Source of the DNA: Bacteroidales bacterium
GTDB lineage: Bacteria > Bacteroidota > Bacteroidia > Bacteroidales > UBA12077
Direction: 5' to 3'
DNA length: 8,431 nt
Assembly (NCBI GenBank): GCA_030600625.1
Contig: JAUVLS010000043.1
Location: 1-8,431, forward strand
The notes beneath the pieces are model-generated. The model made no database searches, was not told the DNA's origin, and was given only the letters and a program-made list of their open reading frames with translations. Position 1 is the first letter of the stretch. Every line of letters starts with the position of its first letter. Both the position numbers and the translations under genes were made by a program. This document shows positions 1 to 4,838 of this stretch, one piece after another.

Positions 1-2
1 TC

Positions 3-374
3 CTCGACTTAGACTGGCATACAATTGAAGAGAATAAAGATCATGATGTTCTTGATTTTGAAAAACAATCAATGGAGAAAATGGGAATGATACCCGAGAT
101 AGTTGTTCGTTATCGCAGTTCATATTTCCGTCATATTTTTGCAGGCGGATATTCTGCCGGATATTACAGCTACATCTGGGCTGCAATTCTTGATGCTGAT
201 GCTTTTGAAGCATTTAAAGAAACCTCATTATTTGATCAGGAAACTGCAACTGCATTTCGTGAAAACATACTCGAAAAAGGCGGAACCGATGATCCTATGG
301 AAATGTACATCCACTTCCGCGGCGAAGAACCGGGAATTAATGCGCTGCTGAAAAGAAAAGGGTTTGTGAAATAA
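3..374 (+). CDS. dcp: M3-family peptidyl-dipeptidase (Dcp-like), C-terminal fragment
   Basis: This is the last 123 codons of a gene entering from the left edge; the frame is open from base 3 and ends at TAA 372-374. The visible protein has the conserved C-terminal signature of M3 zinc oligopeptidases: YFRHIFAGGYSAGYYSYIWA, then LDADAFEAFKE, FRENILEKGG, DPMEMYIHFRG and a closing ALLKRKGF. In this family the G-Y-S-A-G-Y-Y region contributes conserved Tyr and His residues that help bind substrate. The HEXXH zinc site lies several hundred bases upstream and is not in the window, so activity cannot be judged. Dcp removes C-terminal dipeptides from oligopeptides and is either cytoplasmic or, in many Bacteroidota, exported; the missing N-terminus would decide. 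The ATG at base 72 is internal and not a start. M3 family membership is very secure. Dcp, rather than oligopeptidase A, is the better match from the C-terminal wording. Confidence 0.9.
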   Translation, partial: LDLDWHTIEENKDHDVLDFEKQSMEKMGMIPEIVVRYRSSYFRHIFAGGYSAGYYSYIWAAILDADAFEAFKETSLFDQETATAFRENILEKGGTDDPMEMYIHFRGEEPGINALLKRKGFVK

Positions 375-415
375 TTAGTAATTATTTAGCTTTAAAATAT
401 TTTCTTTGTAAAAAC

Positions 416-440
416 ATATAAGTTATGCGAATCAAGGGTT
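416..440 (+). repeat. Left 25-bp terminal inverted repeat
   Basis: Perfect reverse complement of 774-798. It begins ATATAAGTTATGCG and ends AAGGGTT. The match stops at base 441 on the inner side and at base 415 on the outer side. Confidence 0.85.
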
Positions 441-531
441 GGTATTTTTTTTCCTATACCCGTTTATAGAGTACATTTTTTATTTGATGCGTAGGGGTGT
501 TGCTGCTCAACGGCTTCCTTTTATTTCCAAA

Positions 532-714
532 CAGGCTGAAAGCCTGAGATATTTCAGCTTGGGGCAACGCCCCAAGAATTATGAAGTAATGTTGATTTTT
601 CAGGCTGAAGGCCTGTGAGATTTTTGTCTCAGGCTTTCAGCCTGAATATTGATGTTGTGGTTATTAAACTTGGGGCGCTGCCCCAAGCTCTGTTCTCAAA
701 GGCTTTCAGCCTTT
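532..714. repeat. Cluster of six hairpins forming a mirror-symmetric palindrome
   Basis: Two hairpin types alternate. Type A is CAGGCT-GAA-AGCCTG (532-546); it recurs at 601-615 with one G·T pair, and in the opposite orientation (loop TTC) at 630-644 and, with different outer bases, at 698-714. Type B is CTTGGGGC-AAC-GCCCCAAG (558-576), repeated with loop GCT at 669-687. The order A B A / A' B' A' is a mirror image centred near base 622.5, and the spacers between B and the inner A copies are 24 bases on both sides. The whole cluster could extrude as one large cruciform or as six small hairpins in single-stranded DNA or RNA. Such GC-rich palindromes are frequent between genes in Bacteroidota; their function is unknown to me. 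Confidence 0.8.
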
Positions 715-720
715 TTTTTT
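698..720 (+). terminator. Terminator-like hairpin with T tract
   Basis: The stem AAAGGCT / AGCCTTT (698-704 and 708-714) with loop TTC is followed directly by T residues through base 720. The form fits an intrinsic terminator for plus-strand transcription. It lies 324 bases beyond the peptidase stop codon and inside the repeat element, so it may end read-through transcripts only incidentally. Confidence 0.35.
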
Positions 721-773
721 AAAAAATGAATTCCAAAAATGATATGGCAAACTAAATCTCAATTGCATATTTT

Positions 774-798
774 AACCCTTGATTCGCATAACTTATAT
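774..798 (-). repeat. Right 25-bp terminal inverted repeat
   Basis: Perfect reverse complement of 416-440. It begins AACCCTTGATTCGC and ends CTTATAT, followed by a T run. It closes the 383-bp element. Confidence 0.85.
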
Positions 799-871
799 TT
801 TTTCACACACAAAAACATAGAACCTAAAGTACCACTTTAATAGTTACAATAATTATAGATAAACCTCAAGT

Positions 872-901
872 CCCTGTCATTTCGACTGAAAGGAGAAATC
901 T
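872..901. repeat. Short stretch resembling a dispersed Bacteroidota intergenic repeat
   Basis: The stretch contains TGTCATTTCGACTGAAAGGA followed by GAAATCT. From memory, near-identical wording recurs between genes in many Bacteroidota genomes; there is one copy here, so the window itself cannot prove it is a repeat. It includes a small TTTC-GACT-GAAA stem. Confidence 0.35.
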
Positions 902-931
902 ATGCTAAATATTATTGATTATTCAAAAATA

Positions 932-963
932 TACTTTACATTTAGACGTCTATTTGTAAAATA
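932..963. promoter_or_regulatory. Orphan palindrome, operator-like
   Basis: The core TAGACGTCTA (943-952) is a perfect 10-bp palindrome. Two unpaired T residues lie on each side of it, then perfect arms TTTACA (935-940) and TGTAAA (955-960), with TA/TA pairing at 932-933 and 962-963. Thirteen of 16 base pairs about the centre are complementary. This nested symmetry is typical of a site for a dimeric DNA-binding protein. The nearest downstream gene is the antitoxin gene at 1225, about 260 bases away, so the target is unclear. A second small dyad GTAAAAT-AC-ATTTTAC (956-971) overlaps its right side. Confidence 0.4.
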
Positions 964-1009
964 CATTTTACGTTTGGTCATTATTTTAATAAATAATATT
1001 AACCTAATT

Positions 1010-1108
1010 AATTCATAAACTTTGTGTAAAGAGCTATCAATAGCCACACGGACTAATGAAACGAAGTGAATCCGTATGGACTTCGTGTCGTAAAGTTTGT
1101 GCATAATT
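1010..1108. repeat. Folded 99-bp imperfect inverted repeat
   Basis: The ends 1010-1023 (AATTCATAAACTTT) and 1092-1108 are reverse complements apart from one C/T difference and a three-base gap. Inside, CCACACGGA (1044-1052) pairs with TCCGTATGG (1071-1079) with one mismatch, and CGAAGT (1062-1067) pairs with ACTTCG (1080-1085). The last two pairings interleave, so they are alternatives or a pseudoknot. This could be a small MITE-like repeat or a structured RNA; no RNA family is recognised. Confidence 0.4.
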
Positions 1109-1166
1109 CAGGATAAATGTAAAATGTAGAAGATTTTATCTGCAAATTAATTTAATTGAACTTTAT

Positions 1167-1199
1167 CTTGGATTTATAATATTTTTGATTTATATTTGC
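1167..1199 (+). promoter_or_regulatory. Bacteroidota-type promoter of the toxin-antitoxin operon
   Basis: TATATTTGC at 1191-1199 matches the Bacteroidota -7 element TAnnTTTG exactly. CTTG at 1167-1170 is a one-mismatch -33 element, 20 bases upstream. Transcription would begin near base 1205, giving a leader of about 20 nucleotides before the antitoxin ATG at 1225. Confidence 0.6.
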
Positions 1200-1217
1200 A
1201 CATTATAAATATAAATC
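1187..1217. promoter_or_regulatory. Candidate autoregulatory operator of the toxin-antitoxin operon
   Basis: GATTTATATTT (1187-1197) and AAATATAAATC (1207-1217) are perfect 11-bp inverted repeats separated by nine bases. The left arm covers most of the -7 element and the spacer covers the expected transcription start. A bound repressor would block the promoter. Antitoxins with ribbon-helix-helix domains commonly bind such palindromes as dimers of dimers, so the antitoxin encoded just downstream is the likely ligand. Confidence 0.6.
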
Positions 1218-1224
1218 GGAAATA

Positions 1225-1458
1225 ATGACTACTTTTACCAGTACCTTGCCGGAAGAGCTCCTCAGAAAATTGAATGAAATGGCAGGAAAATTAGCCTTGC
1301 CTAAAAATAGAATTATTGAGAAAGCCTTGCAAATTTATTTAGACCAGTTGACTCGTGCTGAGTATGTTAAATCATACAAACAAGCCGGTGATGATACCAA
1401 TATTCTTAATATAGCGGAAGAAGGTATGGAAGATTATCTAAAACAACTGAACCAATGA
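1225..1458 (+). CDS. Ribbon-helix-helix antitoxin of a MazEF/PemIK-type module
   Basis: A 77-residue protein. Residues 2-45 fit a ribbon-helix-helix (CopG/MetJ-type) DNA-binding domain: a short strand TTFTSTLP, then helix EELLRKLNEMAGKLAL, the turn PKNRI and helix IEKALQIYLDQL. The acidic C-terminus (EEGMEDYLKQLNQ) is the usual site where such antitoxins wrap the toxin. Its likely roles are to neutralise the RNase encoded next and to repress its own promoter through the dyad just upstream. The gene ends in an ATGA overlap with the toxin gene, which implies translational coupling. The start is placed at the first ATG, about 20 bases after the predicted transcription start. There is no Shine-Dalgarno sequence, as is normal in this phylum. 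Family assignment is firm; no specific gene name is justified. Confidence 0.85.
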   Translation: MTTFTSTLPEELLRKLNEMAGKLALPKNRIIEKALQIYLDQLTRAEYVKSYKQAGDDTNILNIAEEGMEDYLKQLNQ

Positions 1459-1787
1459 AGCAGTGTGAAATCTGGTATGCCGACCTAAACCCGGTTAAAG
1501 GTAGTGAACAAAAAGGCTTTCGTCCGGTGGTTATCATTAGTGGAAACCTGCTAAACAAATATCTGCAAATTGTTATCGCATGCCCTTTAACAAGCAAAAT
1601 TAAAGAGTATAAAGGCAACATTATCCTTGAGCCAAATGATCAAAACGGTTTATCAGAAAAATCAGAAGTTATGGTTTTTTATATACGTTCAATTTCAAAA
1701 GAGCGATTGGTTAAAAAAATAGGTTTCATTACAAGCAAACAACTTTCAGAAATCAAACAAGGACTGGGAGATATTTTGAGGTATTAG
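1455..1787 (+). CDS. MazF/PemK-family endoribonuclease toxin
   Basis: A 110-residue protein, the usual length for MazF/PemK toxins. It opens with CEIWYADLNPVKGSEQKG, then FRPVVIIS, which carries the conserved Arg (residue 23), and ACPLTSK (42-48) with the conserved Thr/Ser of the family. These residues form the RNA-cleaving site in MazF and Kid. The middle shows GLSEKSEVMVFYIRSISKERL (63-83), matching the conserved hydrophobic strand and S-x-x-R-L segment. The family cuts mRNA at short specific sequences and acts in the cytoplasm; the cleavage sequence here cannot be predicted. Its ATG overlaps the antitoxin stop codon by one base step (ATGA), so the pair is one operon. The module shows no damage and is probably active. 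Confidence 0.92.
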   Translation: MKQCEIWYADLNPVKGSEQKGFRPVVIISGNLLNKYLQIVIACPLTSKIKEYKGNIILEPNDQNGLSEKSEVMVFYIRSISKERLVKKIGFITSKQLSEIKQGLGDILRY

Positions 1788-1806
1788 TTTAAACAAACGA
1801 GTACCA

Positions 1807-1838
1807 GATGATTGGATGATTGAATGATTGAATGATTG
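1807..1838. repeat. Four tandem 8-bp units
   Basis: The units are GATGATTG twice, then AATGATTG twice, with no spacers. They lie between the convergent toxin and TPR-lipoprotein genes and touch no coding sequence, so they look like neutral slippage products. Confidence 0.75.
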
Positions 1839-1878
1839 AATTAATCAGCCTGCCGCTCAGTTTTACCTAAAATACGCT

Positions 1879-1905
1879 ATTCGTATAATTCGTGTAATTC
1901 GATGA
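1879..1905. repeat. Three 9-bp units (ATTCGTRTA-like)
   Basis: The units are ATTCGTATA, ATTCGTGTA and ATTCGATGA in direct order. Similar wording is common in Bacteroidota intergenic DNA from general experience. No hairpin terminator is apparent in this 134-base convergent gap. Confidence 0.55.
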
Positions 1906-1921
1906 TAACTTTTTTTACAGA

Positions 1922-2803
1922 TTAATTCACTTTACTTCGATAATACTCAGCTTTTTCTTTATCATTAAATCTTGCATAAATATTTCCAAGATACTTCGCA
2001 TATTTAGAATCAGGATTAAGTTTATACAATTTCTTATAATATTTTAGCGATACTTTAAAATTTTTATTTACAACATCAAGAGATTTAAGAAGTTTTGCAT
2101 ATTGTTTACGTGTTTTGTGTTTTTCGTAGGCAGATATTTCTTTTTGATATCTATTTTCGGCTTTGTAAAAATATTTTTTTGCTTTCCACTCAAGAGCAAC
2201 AATATTGTTTACATTTTTCTTAAACAATTGGTTTGCCAGATCATCACAAACATCTCCATTTTCAAGTCCCTGATTAACTATCAGGTATCCTTCTAAGATT
2301 TTATTTTCCGAACGGGTTTCATTATTAAAATTACTCCAAAGCTCTAAAGCAAGGTCCCAGTTTTCGCTCTCTACATAAGTTTCAAATAAGCGTTTACGGA
2401 TTTGTTTTATCTCATTTCCTTGCGGGAATTTATTTACATAATCCTCAAGAGCCATTATTTCTTTCGACAGATTATCAATATTTTGATAAGCTTTTGCCAT
2501 AGCTGCATACATTTCGGCATCAGCATATTCGGCATAACGTGCTTTGTTCAAATAATCAATAGCTTTATCATCTTGTCCCAGAGCCAAAGCAGCTTTTCCG
2601 GCACCACAATAAATTTTCCCTTCAGCTTGTTTCCCTTTACTTGTTTTTGCTGTAATTATCTCTTCCCATGCAGTTAATGCACTATTGTAATCCCCTGCAA
2701 AATAAGCAGCCTCTGCTGTTTGATTAGTTTTGGAAAGATATGCTCCGGCAGTACATCCGCCAAGTAAAATAAGTATTGCAATTCCGTAAAAAAAGTTTTT
2801 CAT
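1922..2803 (-). CDS. TPR-repeat lipoprotein of unknown function
   Basis: A 293-residue protein. The N-terminus has a lysine, a hydrophobic stretch FYGIAILILLGG and Cys17 in the lipobox LGGC, so it should be lipidated after signal peptidase II cleavage and held in the inner or outer membrane. Residues 27-125 contain helical pairs typical of tetratricopeptide repeats: AAYFAGDYNSALTAWEEII (32-50), then a unit around GKAALALGQDDKAIDYLNKA (69-88), then one around AMAKAYQNIDNLSKEIMALE (101-120). Another unit is at the C-terminus (YYKKLYKLNPDSKYAKYLG, 255-273, with NDKEKAEYY after it). The middle is lysine-rich helix. TPRs mediate protein contacts; no enzyme motif is present. The gene is monocistronic, diverges from the sigma factor gene and converges on the toxin gene. 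The start ATG has a good promoter about 30 bases upstream. Confidence 0.8.
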   Translation of the reverse strand: MKNFFYGIAILILLGGCTAGAYLSKTNQTAEAAYFAGDYNSALTAWEEIITAKTSKGKQAEGKIYCGAGKAALALGQDDKAIDYLNKARYAEYADAEMYAAMAKAYQNIDNLSKEIMALEDYVNKFPQGNEIKQIRKRLFETYVESENWDLALELWSNFNNETRSENKILEGYLIVNQGLENGDVCDDLANQLFKKNVNNIVALEWKAKKYFYKAENRYQKEISAYEKHKTRKQYAKLLKSLDVVNKNFKVSLKYYKKLYKLNPDSKYAKYLGNIYARFNDKEKAEYYRSKVN

Positions 2804-2835
2804 GTTTATTTTTCTAAGTAATTATTTATTGGGTC

Positions 2836-2844
2836 GCAAAGATA
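2836..2844 (-). promoter_or_regulatory. -7 promoter element of the TPR lipoprotein gene
   Basis: Read on the minus strand it is TATCTTTGC, an exact TAnnTTTG match, 32 bases upstream of the ATG. No clear TTTG is found at the usual distance upstream; instead the first copy of a 19-bp direct repeat begins 18 bases away (2863-2881). Confidence 0.5.
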
Positions 2845-2862
2845 AAAAGATATTTTCAATTT

Positions 2863-2881
2863 AATTTGTGGTAGAACCAAT
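2863..2881. repeat. 19-bp direct repeat, copy 1 in the divergent promoter region
   Basis: AATTTGTGGTAGAACCAAT is identical to 2910-2928. The core TGGT-AGA-ACCA (2869-2879) is a short palindrome, suggesting a protein-binding site. It lies just upstream of the -7 element of the leftward TPR lipoprotein gene. Confidence 0.65.
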
Positions 2882-2909
2882 CATTTTATCATTAATCCAT
2901 TATCCATTA

Positions 2910-2928
2910 AATTTGTGGTAGAACCAAT
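2910..2928. repeat. 19-bp direct repeat, copy 2 in the divergent promoter region
   Basis: Identical to 2863-2881 with starts 47 bases apart; the sequences beyond the repeat do not match. The core palindrome is at 2916-2926. It lies 11 bases upstream of the predicted -7 element of the rightward sigma factor gene. Confidence 0.65.
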
Positions 2929-2947
2929 AAGAATAATTGTATTTTTG
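2912..2947 (+). promoter_or_regulatory. Candidate promoter of the ECF sigma factor gene
   Basis: TATTTTTG at 2940-2947 matches TAnnTTTG. TTTG at 2912-2915, inside the second 19-bp repeat, could serve as the -33 element, but the 24-base spacing is longer than the usual 19-21. A start near 2954 would leave a leader of about 95 nucleotides. Confidence 0.4.
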
Positions 2948-3049
2948 TGTTTTAAGCTGATAAATTTTCAATTAATACTGCTGGTAACTTTTGGATTATA
3001 TAAACAAATCTTATGTTGATCAAACTATTAATCGGAATTAAACTTTTAT

Positions 3050-3616
3050 ATGATTCATTTAGCATCAAATACATTTGAAAGAATAAAGAATGGAGACGAA
3101 AAGGCATTTGATGATATTTTCGATACATATTATGCAGGCTTATGTGTTTTTGCAAATAAATATGTTGAAGATATAGACCTTGCAGAAGATATTGTACAAG
3201 AGCTTTTCATTAAAATATGGATAAAAAGAGAGCAGCTAAATATTAATAATTCTTTAAGATCTTACCTTTTTCAATCGGTTAATAATAGTTGTTTAAACCA
3301 TTTAAAGCATCTAAAAATAAGAGATAATTACAAAAAACATATAAGTAGTTATAAAACTGATGAACTGCATTACGATACTCTTGTTGAGAAAGAATTAAAT
3401 TTAAGAATATATAATTCGATTGAATCATTACCTGAAAAACGCAAAATAATATTTAAACTAAGTCGTTTCGGGGGATTAAAATATAAAGAAATTGCTGAAA
3501 AACGTAAAATTTCAATCAAAACCGTCAAGGTTCAAATAGGAAAAGCCTTAAAAACTCTTCGGCACGACTTACGGGACTACCTTCCTCTATTGTTGATATT
3601 CAACGCATTATTATAA
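3050..3616 (+). CDS. ECF RNA polymerase sigma factor (Bacteroidota FecI-like group)
   Basis: A 188-residue protein, normal for the Bacteroides-expansion sigma-70 family. Region 2 spans about residues 20-85 (FDDIFDTYYAGLCVFANKYV, DLAEDIVQELFIKIW), which binds core polymerase and the -10 DNA. Region 4 spans about 122-172 (SIESLPEKRKIIFKLSRFGG, LKYKEIAEKRKISIKTVKV), with the helix-turn-helix for the -35 element. There is no region 3, as expected for ECF factors. Directly downstream are a FecR anti-sigma gene and a SusC transporter gene with a signalling domain, so this factor should drive their transcription on receipt of an outer-membrane signal. ATG 3050 is the first start in frame and places region 2 at the usual distance from the N-terminus. 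The short hydrophobic tail (LPLLLIFNALL) is unusual only in wording. Confidence 0.93.
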   Translation: MIHLASNTFERIKNGDEKAFDDIFDTYYAGLCVFANKYVEDIDLAEDIVQELFIKIWIKREQLNINNSLRSYLFQSVNNSCLNHLKHLKIRDNYKKHISSYKTDELHYDTLVEKELNLRIYNSIESLPEKRKIIFKLSRFGGLKYKEIAEKRKISIKTVKVQIGKALKTLRHDLRDYLPLLLIFNALL

Positions 3617-3637
3617 GTAGTGCTCGTCTATAAATTA

Positions 3638-3762
3638 AGTGTTTAGTTCAGAATGTTCGAGTTCGAGGCTTGCGAAGTCTTTAAAATCAGGAGTTTACTT
3701 TTGTAAATGACTGATTTTAAAGGCAAGCATAACGAAGAAATCGGACATTCTGGACAAACACT
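3638..3762. mobile_element. 125-bp hairpin (MITE-like) repeat between sigma and anti-sigma genes
   Basis: The whole segment is one long imperfect inverted repeat. The outer ends AGTGTTT (3638-3644) and AAACACT (3756-3762) are exact complements, followed by a nearly complementary TTCAGAATGT / ACATTCTGGA pair. GCTTGC (3668-3673) pairs with GCAAGC (3723-3728), and TTTAAAATCAG (3680-3690) pairs exactly with CTGATTTTAAA (3711-3721). The tip is TTTAC-TTTT-GTAAA (3694-3707). The form fits a non-autonomous insertion, and the wording is familiar from intergenic Bacteroidota repeats, though I cannot search for it. No clear target duplication is seen. Without it the gap between the sigma and anti-sigma genes would be only about 58 bases. 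The transcript would form a strong hairpin that could reduce downstream expression or protect mRNA ends. Confidence 0.6.
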
Positions 3763-3799
3763 AAGTAAGCCTAAATACCCAGTTAGTTGTCTTATTAAT

Positions 3800-4816
3800 A
3801 TGGAAAAGGACTCTAAACATTTCGATTGGGTAGCTATTGCCAATATTCTATCAGATGAAGCTACTCCCGAAGAAAAACAAATATTCGATAAATGGATTTC
3901 TTCAAACAATAAAAATAAAGCATATTTTAATGATTTAAAAATAATCTGGAATAAATCCGGAACATTAAGTGAATATGATTTAATTGATGTTAATACCGCA
4001 AAAGAAAAAGTAAAAAGAAAAATCAAAATACAGGATAATAATAAATTCTTTATTTCACGCAAATTGTTAAAAATTGCAGCTGTATTTGTATTTGCTTTTA
4101 TAATTATCTGGTTGACATACGCTATATTTGAAAAAGCAAATAATAAACATTTTCAGTATATCGAATCGGTTACAAAAAATGGAGAAAAGGCTCAGGTAGT
4201 GCTTTCCGATGGAACAAAAATTTGGATTAATTCCGGCTCGATTTTAAAATATCCCGATGTATTTACCGGTAAAAACCGTGAGGTCTTTTTAGAAGGTGAG
4301 GCTTTTTTCGATGTATCACATAATAAAAACAAACCATTTATAATAACAACATCACTTATACAAGTAGAAGTTTTAGGAACAAAATTCAATATATCATCAT
4401 ATCCCGATGACGAAACAATTGAAACAACTTTAGTTGCCGGAACTGTTAAGATTACAAGTAAAAATATTAAATCAAAATCCGGAAAAGAAAACTATATACT
4501 TAAACCAAACGAAAAAGCAACTTTTTTAAAAAACGACAATACCGTAATTATTGATGAAGTAATAACAAAATATTATACATCATGGAAAGATGGCAGCTTA
4601 TTCTTCAATAACGAAACATTTGAAAAAATTGCAAAAAGATTAGAACGTTGGTATGATTTGGAGATAGAACTTACCAATAGCGAATTAAAATACAATAAAT
4701 ATACCTGTGTAGTTGATAAAGACAAAACAATTGAACATGTTTTAAATCTTTTGAATATATGCACTCCTATAGAATATTCAATAAAAGGAAAAACTATAAC
4801 TATTAAACAAAAATAA
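3800..4816 (+). CDS. FecR-family anti-sigma factor
   Basis: A 338-residue inner-membrane regulator. Residues 8-60 are the cytoplasmic sigma-binding part (LSDEATPEEKQIFDKWISSN is typical). One membrane helix is at about 88-109 (LLKIAAVFVFAFIIIWLTYA). The periplasmic FecR domain covers about 122-222 (VVLSDGTKIWINSGSILKYP, REVFLEGEAFFDVSH, FIITTSLIQVEVLGTKFNIS, TTLVAGTVKI), and a C-terminal DUF4974-type domain covers about 266-336 (SLFFNNETFEKIAKRLERWY). Such proteins hold or activate the partner ECF factor according to a signal from the STN domain of the transporter, here encoded next. The frame stays open upstream to an ATG at 3707, but those codons are repeat sequence with no family match. 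ATG 3800 gives the normal family length and N-terminus. Only 22 bases separate it from the transporter gene. Confidence 0.93.
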   Translation: MEKDSKHFDWVAIANILSDEATPEEKQIFDKWISSNNKNKAYFNDLKIIWNKSGTLSEYDLIDVNTAKEKVKRKIKIQDNNKFFISRKLLKIAAVFVFAFIIIWLTYAIFEKANNKHFQYIESVTKNGEKAQVVLSDGTKIWINSGSILKYPDVFTGKNREVFLEGEAFFDVSHNKNKPFIITTSLIQVEVLGTKFNISSYPDDETIETTLVAGTVKITSKNIKSKSGKENYILKPNEKATFLKNDNTVIIDEVITKYYTSWKDGSLFFNNETFEKIAKRLERWYDLEIELTNSELKYNKYTCVVDKDKTIEHVLNLLNICTPIEYSIKGKTITIKQK

Positions 4817-4838
4817 TTATTATAAAAACTAATAACTG

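Larger units (their letters stand above)
416..798. mobile_element. Putative non-autonomous element with 25-bp terminal inverted repeats
   Basis: Bases 416-440 and 774-798 are perfect reverse complements over 25 bp; the left copy contains AAGTTATGCGAATCAAGGGT. The enclosed 333 bases code for nothing recognisable and carry six short hairpins arranged symmetrically. Long perfect inverted ends around a short non-coding body fit a MITE or another element mobilised by a transposase in trans. The GC-rich internal hairpins resemble REP-type sequences acted on by RAYT transposases in other bacteria. A 9-base direct repeat AAAAACATA occurs at 410-418 and 811-819, but it does not abut both ends evenly and the area is A-rich, so it is not claimed as a target duplication. 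No transposase is present in the window. Confidence 0.6.
375..1224. other. 850-base gene-free stretch rich in inverted repeats
   Basis: No reading frame here resembles a protein. A 61-codon frame on the minus strand (919-1104) lies over repeat sequence and is rejected. From left to right the stretch holds a 383-bp inverted-repeat-bounded element (416-798), a stretch resembling a dispersed Bacteroidota repeat (872-901), an orphan palindrome (932-963), a folded inverted repeat (1010-1108) and the promoter/operator of the toxin-antitoxin genes (about 1167-1217). The density of repeats suggests a place that tolerates insertions between the peptidase gene and the toxin-antitoxin module. Confidence 0.8.

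Noticed and set aside
532..714. CRISPR array
   Set aside because: The repeated units are 15-19-bp palindromes in alternating types and orientations with uneven spacers, not direct repeats of constant length; there are no cas genes.
410..819. 9-bp target-site duplication AAAAACATA around the 383-bp element
   Set aside because: The left copy overlaps the inverted repeat by three bases while the right copy lies 12 bases beyond it, and the area is A-rich; chance is likely.
1033..1100. tRNA or other known RNA gene
   Set aside because: The stems do not form a cloverleaf: no acceptor stem of seven pairs, no T-loop consensus and no CCA context.
919..1104. 61-codon minus-strand reading frame
   Set aside because: It lies over the orphan palindrome and the folded repeat, has no domain-like pattern and no promoter; its wording is that of translated repeat DNA.
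1807..1905. Short tandem repeats as a phase-variation switch
   Set aside because: They sit between convergent gene ends, outside any promoter or coding frame, so length change would have no clear effect.
2863..2928. Two-repeat CRISPR remnant
   Set aside because: The 19-bp unit is shorter than known repeats and there are only two copies, placed beside promoters; a regulatory site explains it better.
3707..3799. Start of the FecR gene at 3707
   Set aside because: The extra residues come from the hairpin repeat and its flank and do not resemble FecR N-termini; starting at 3800 gives normal family length.
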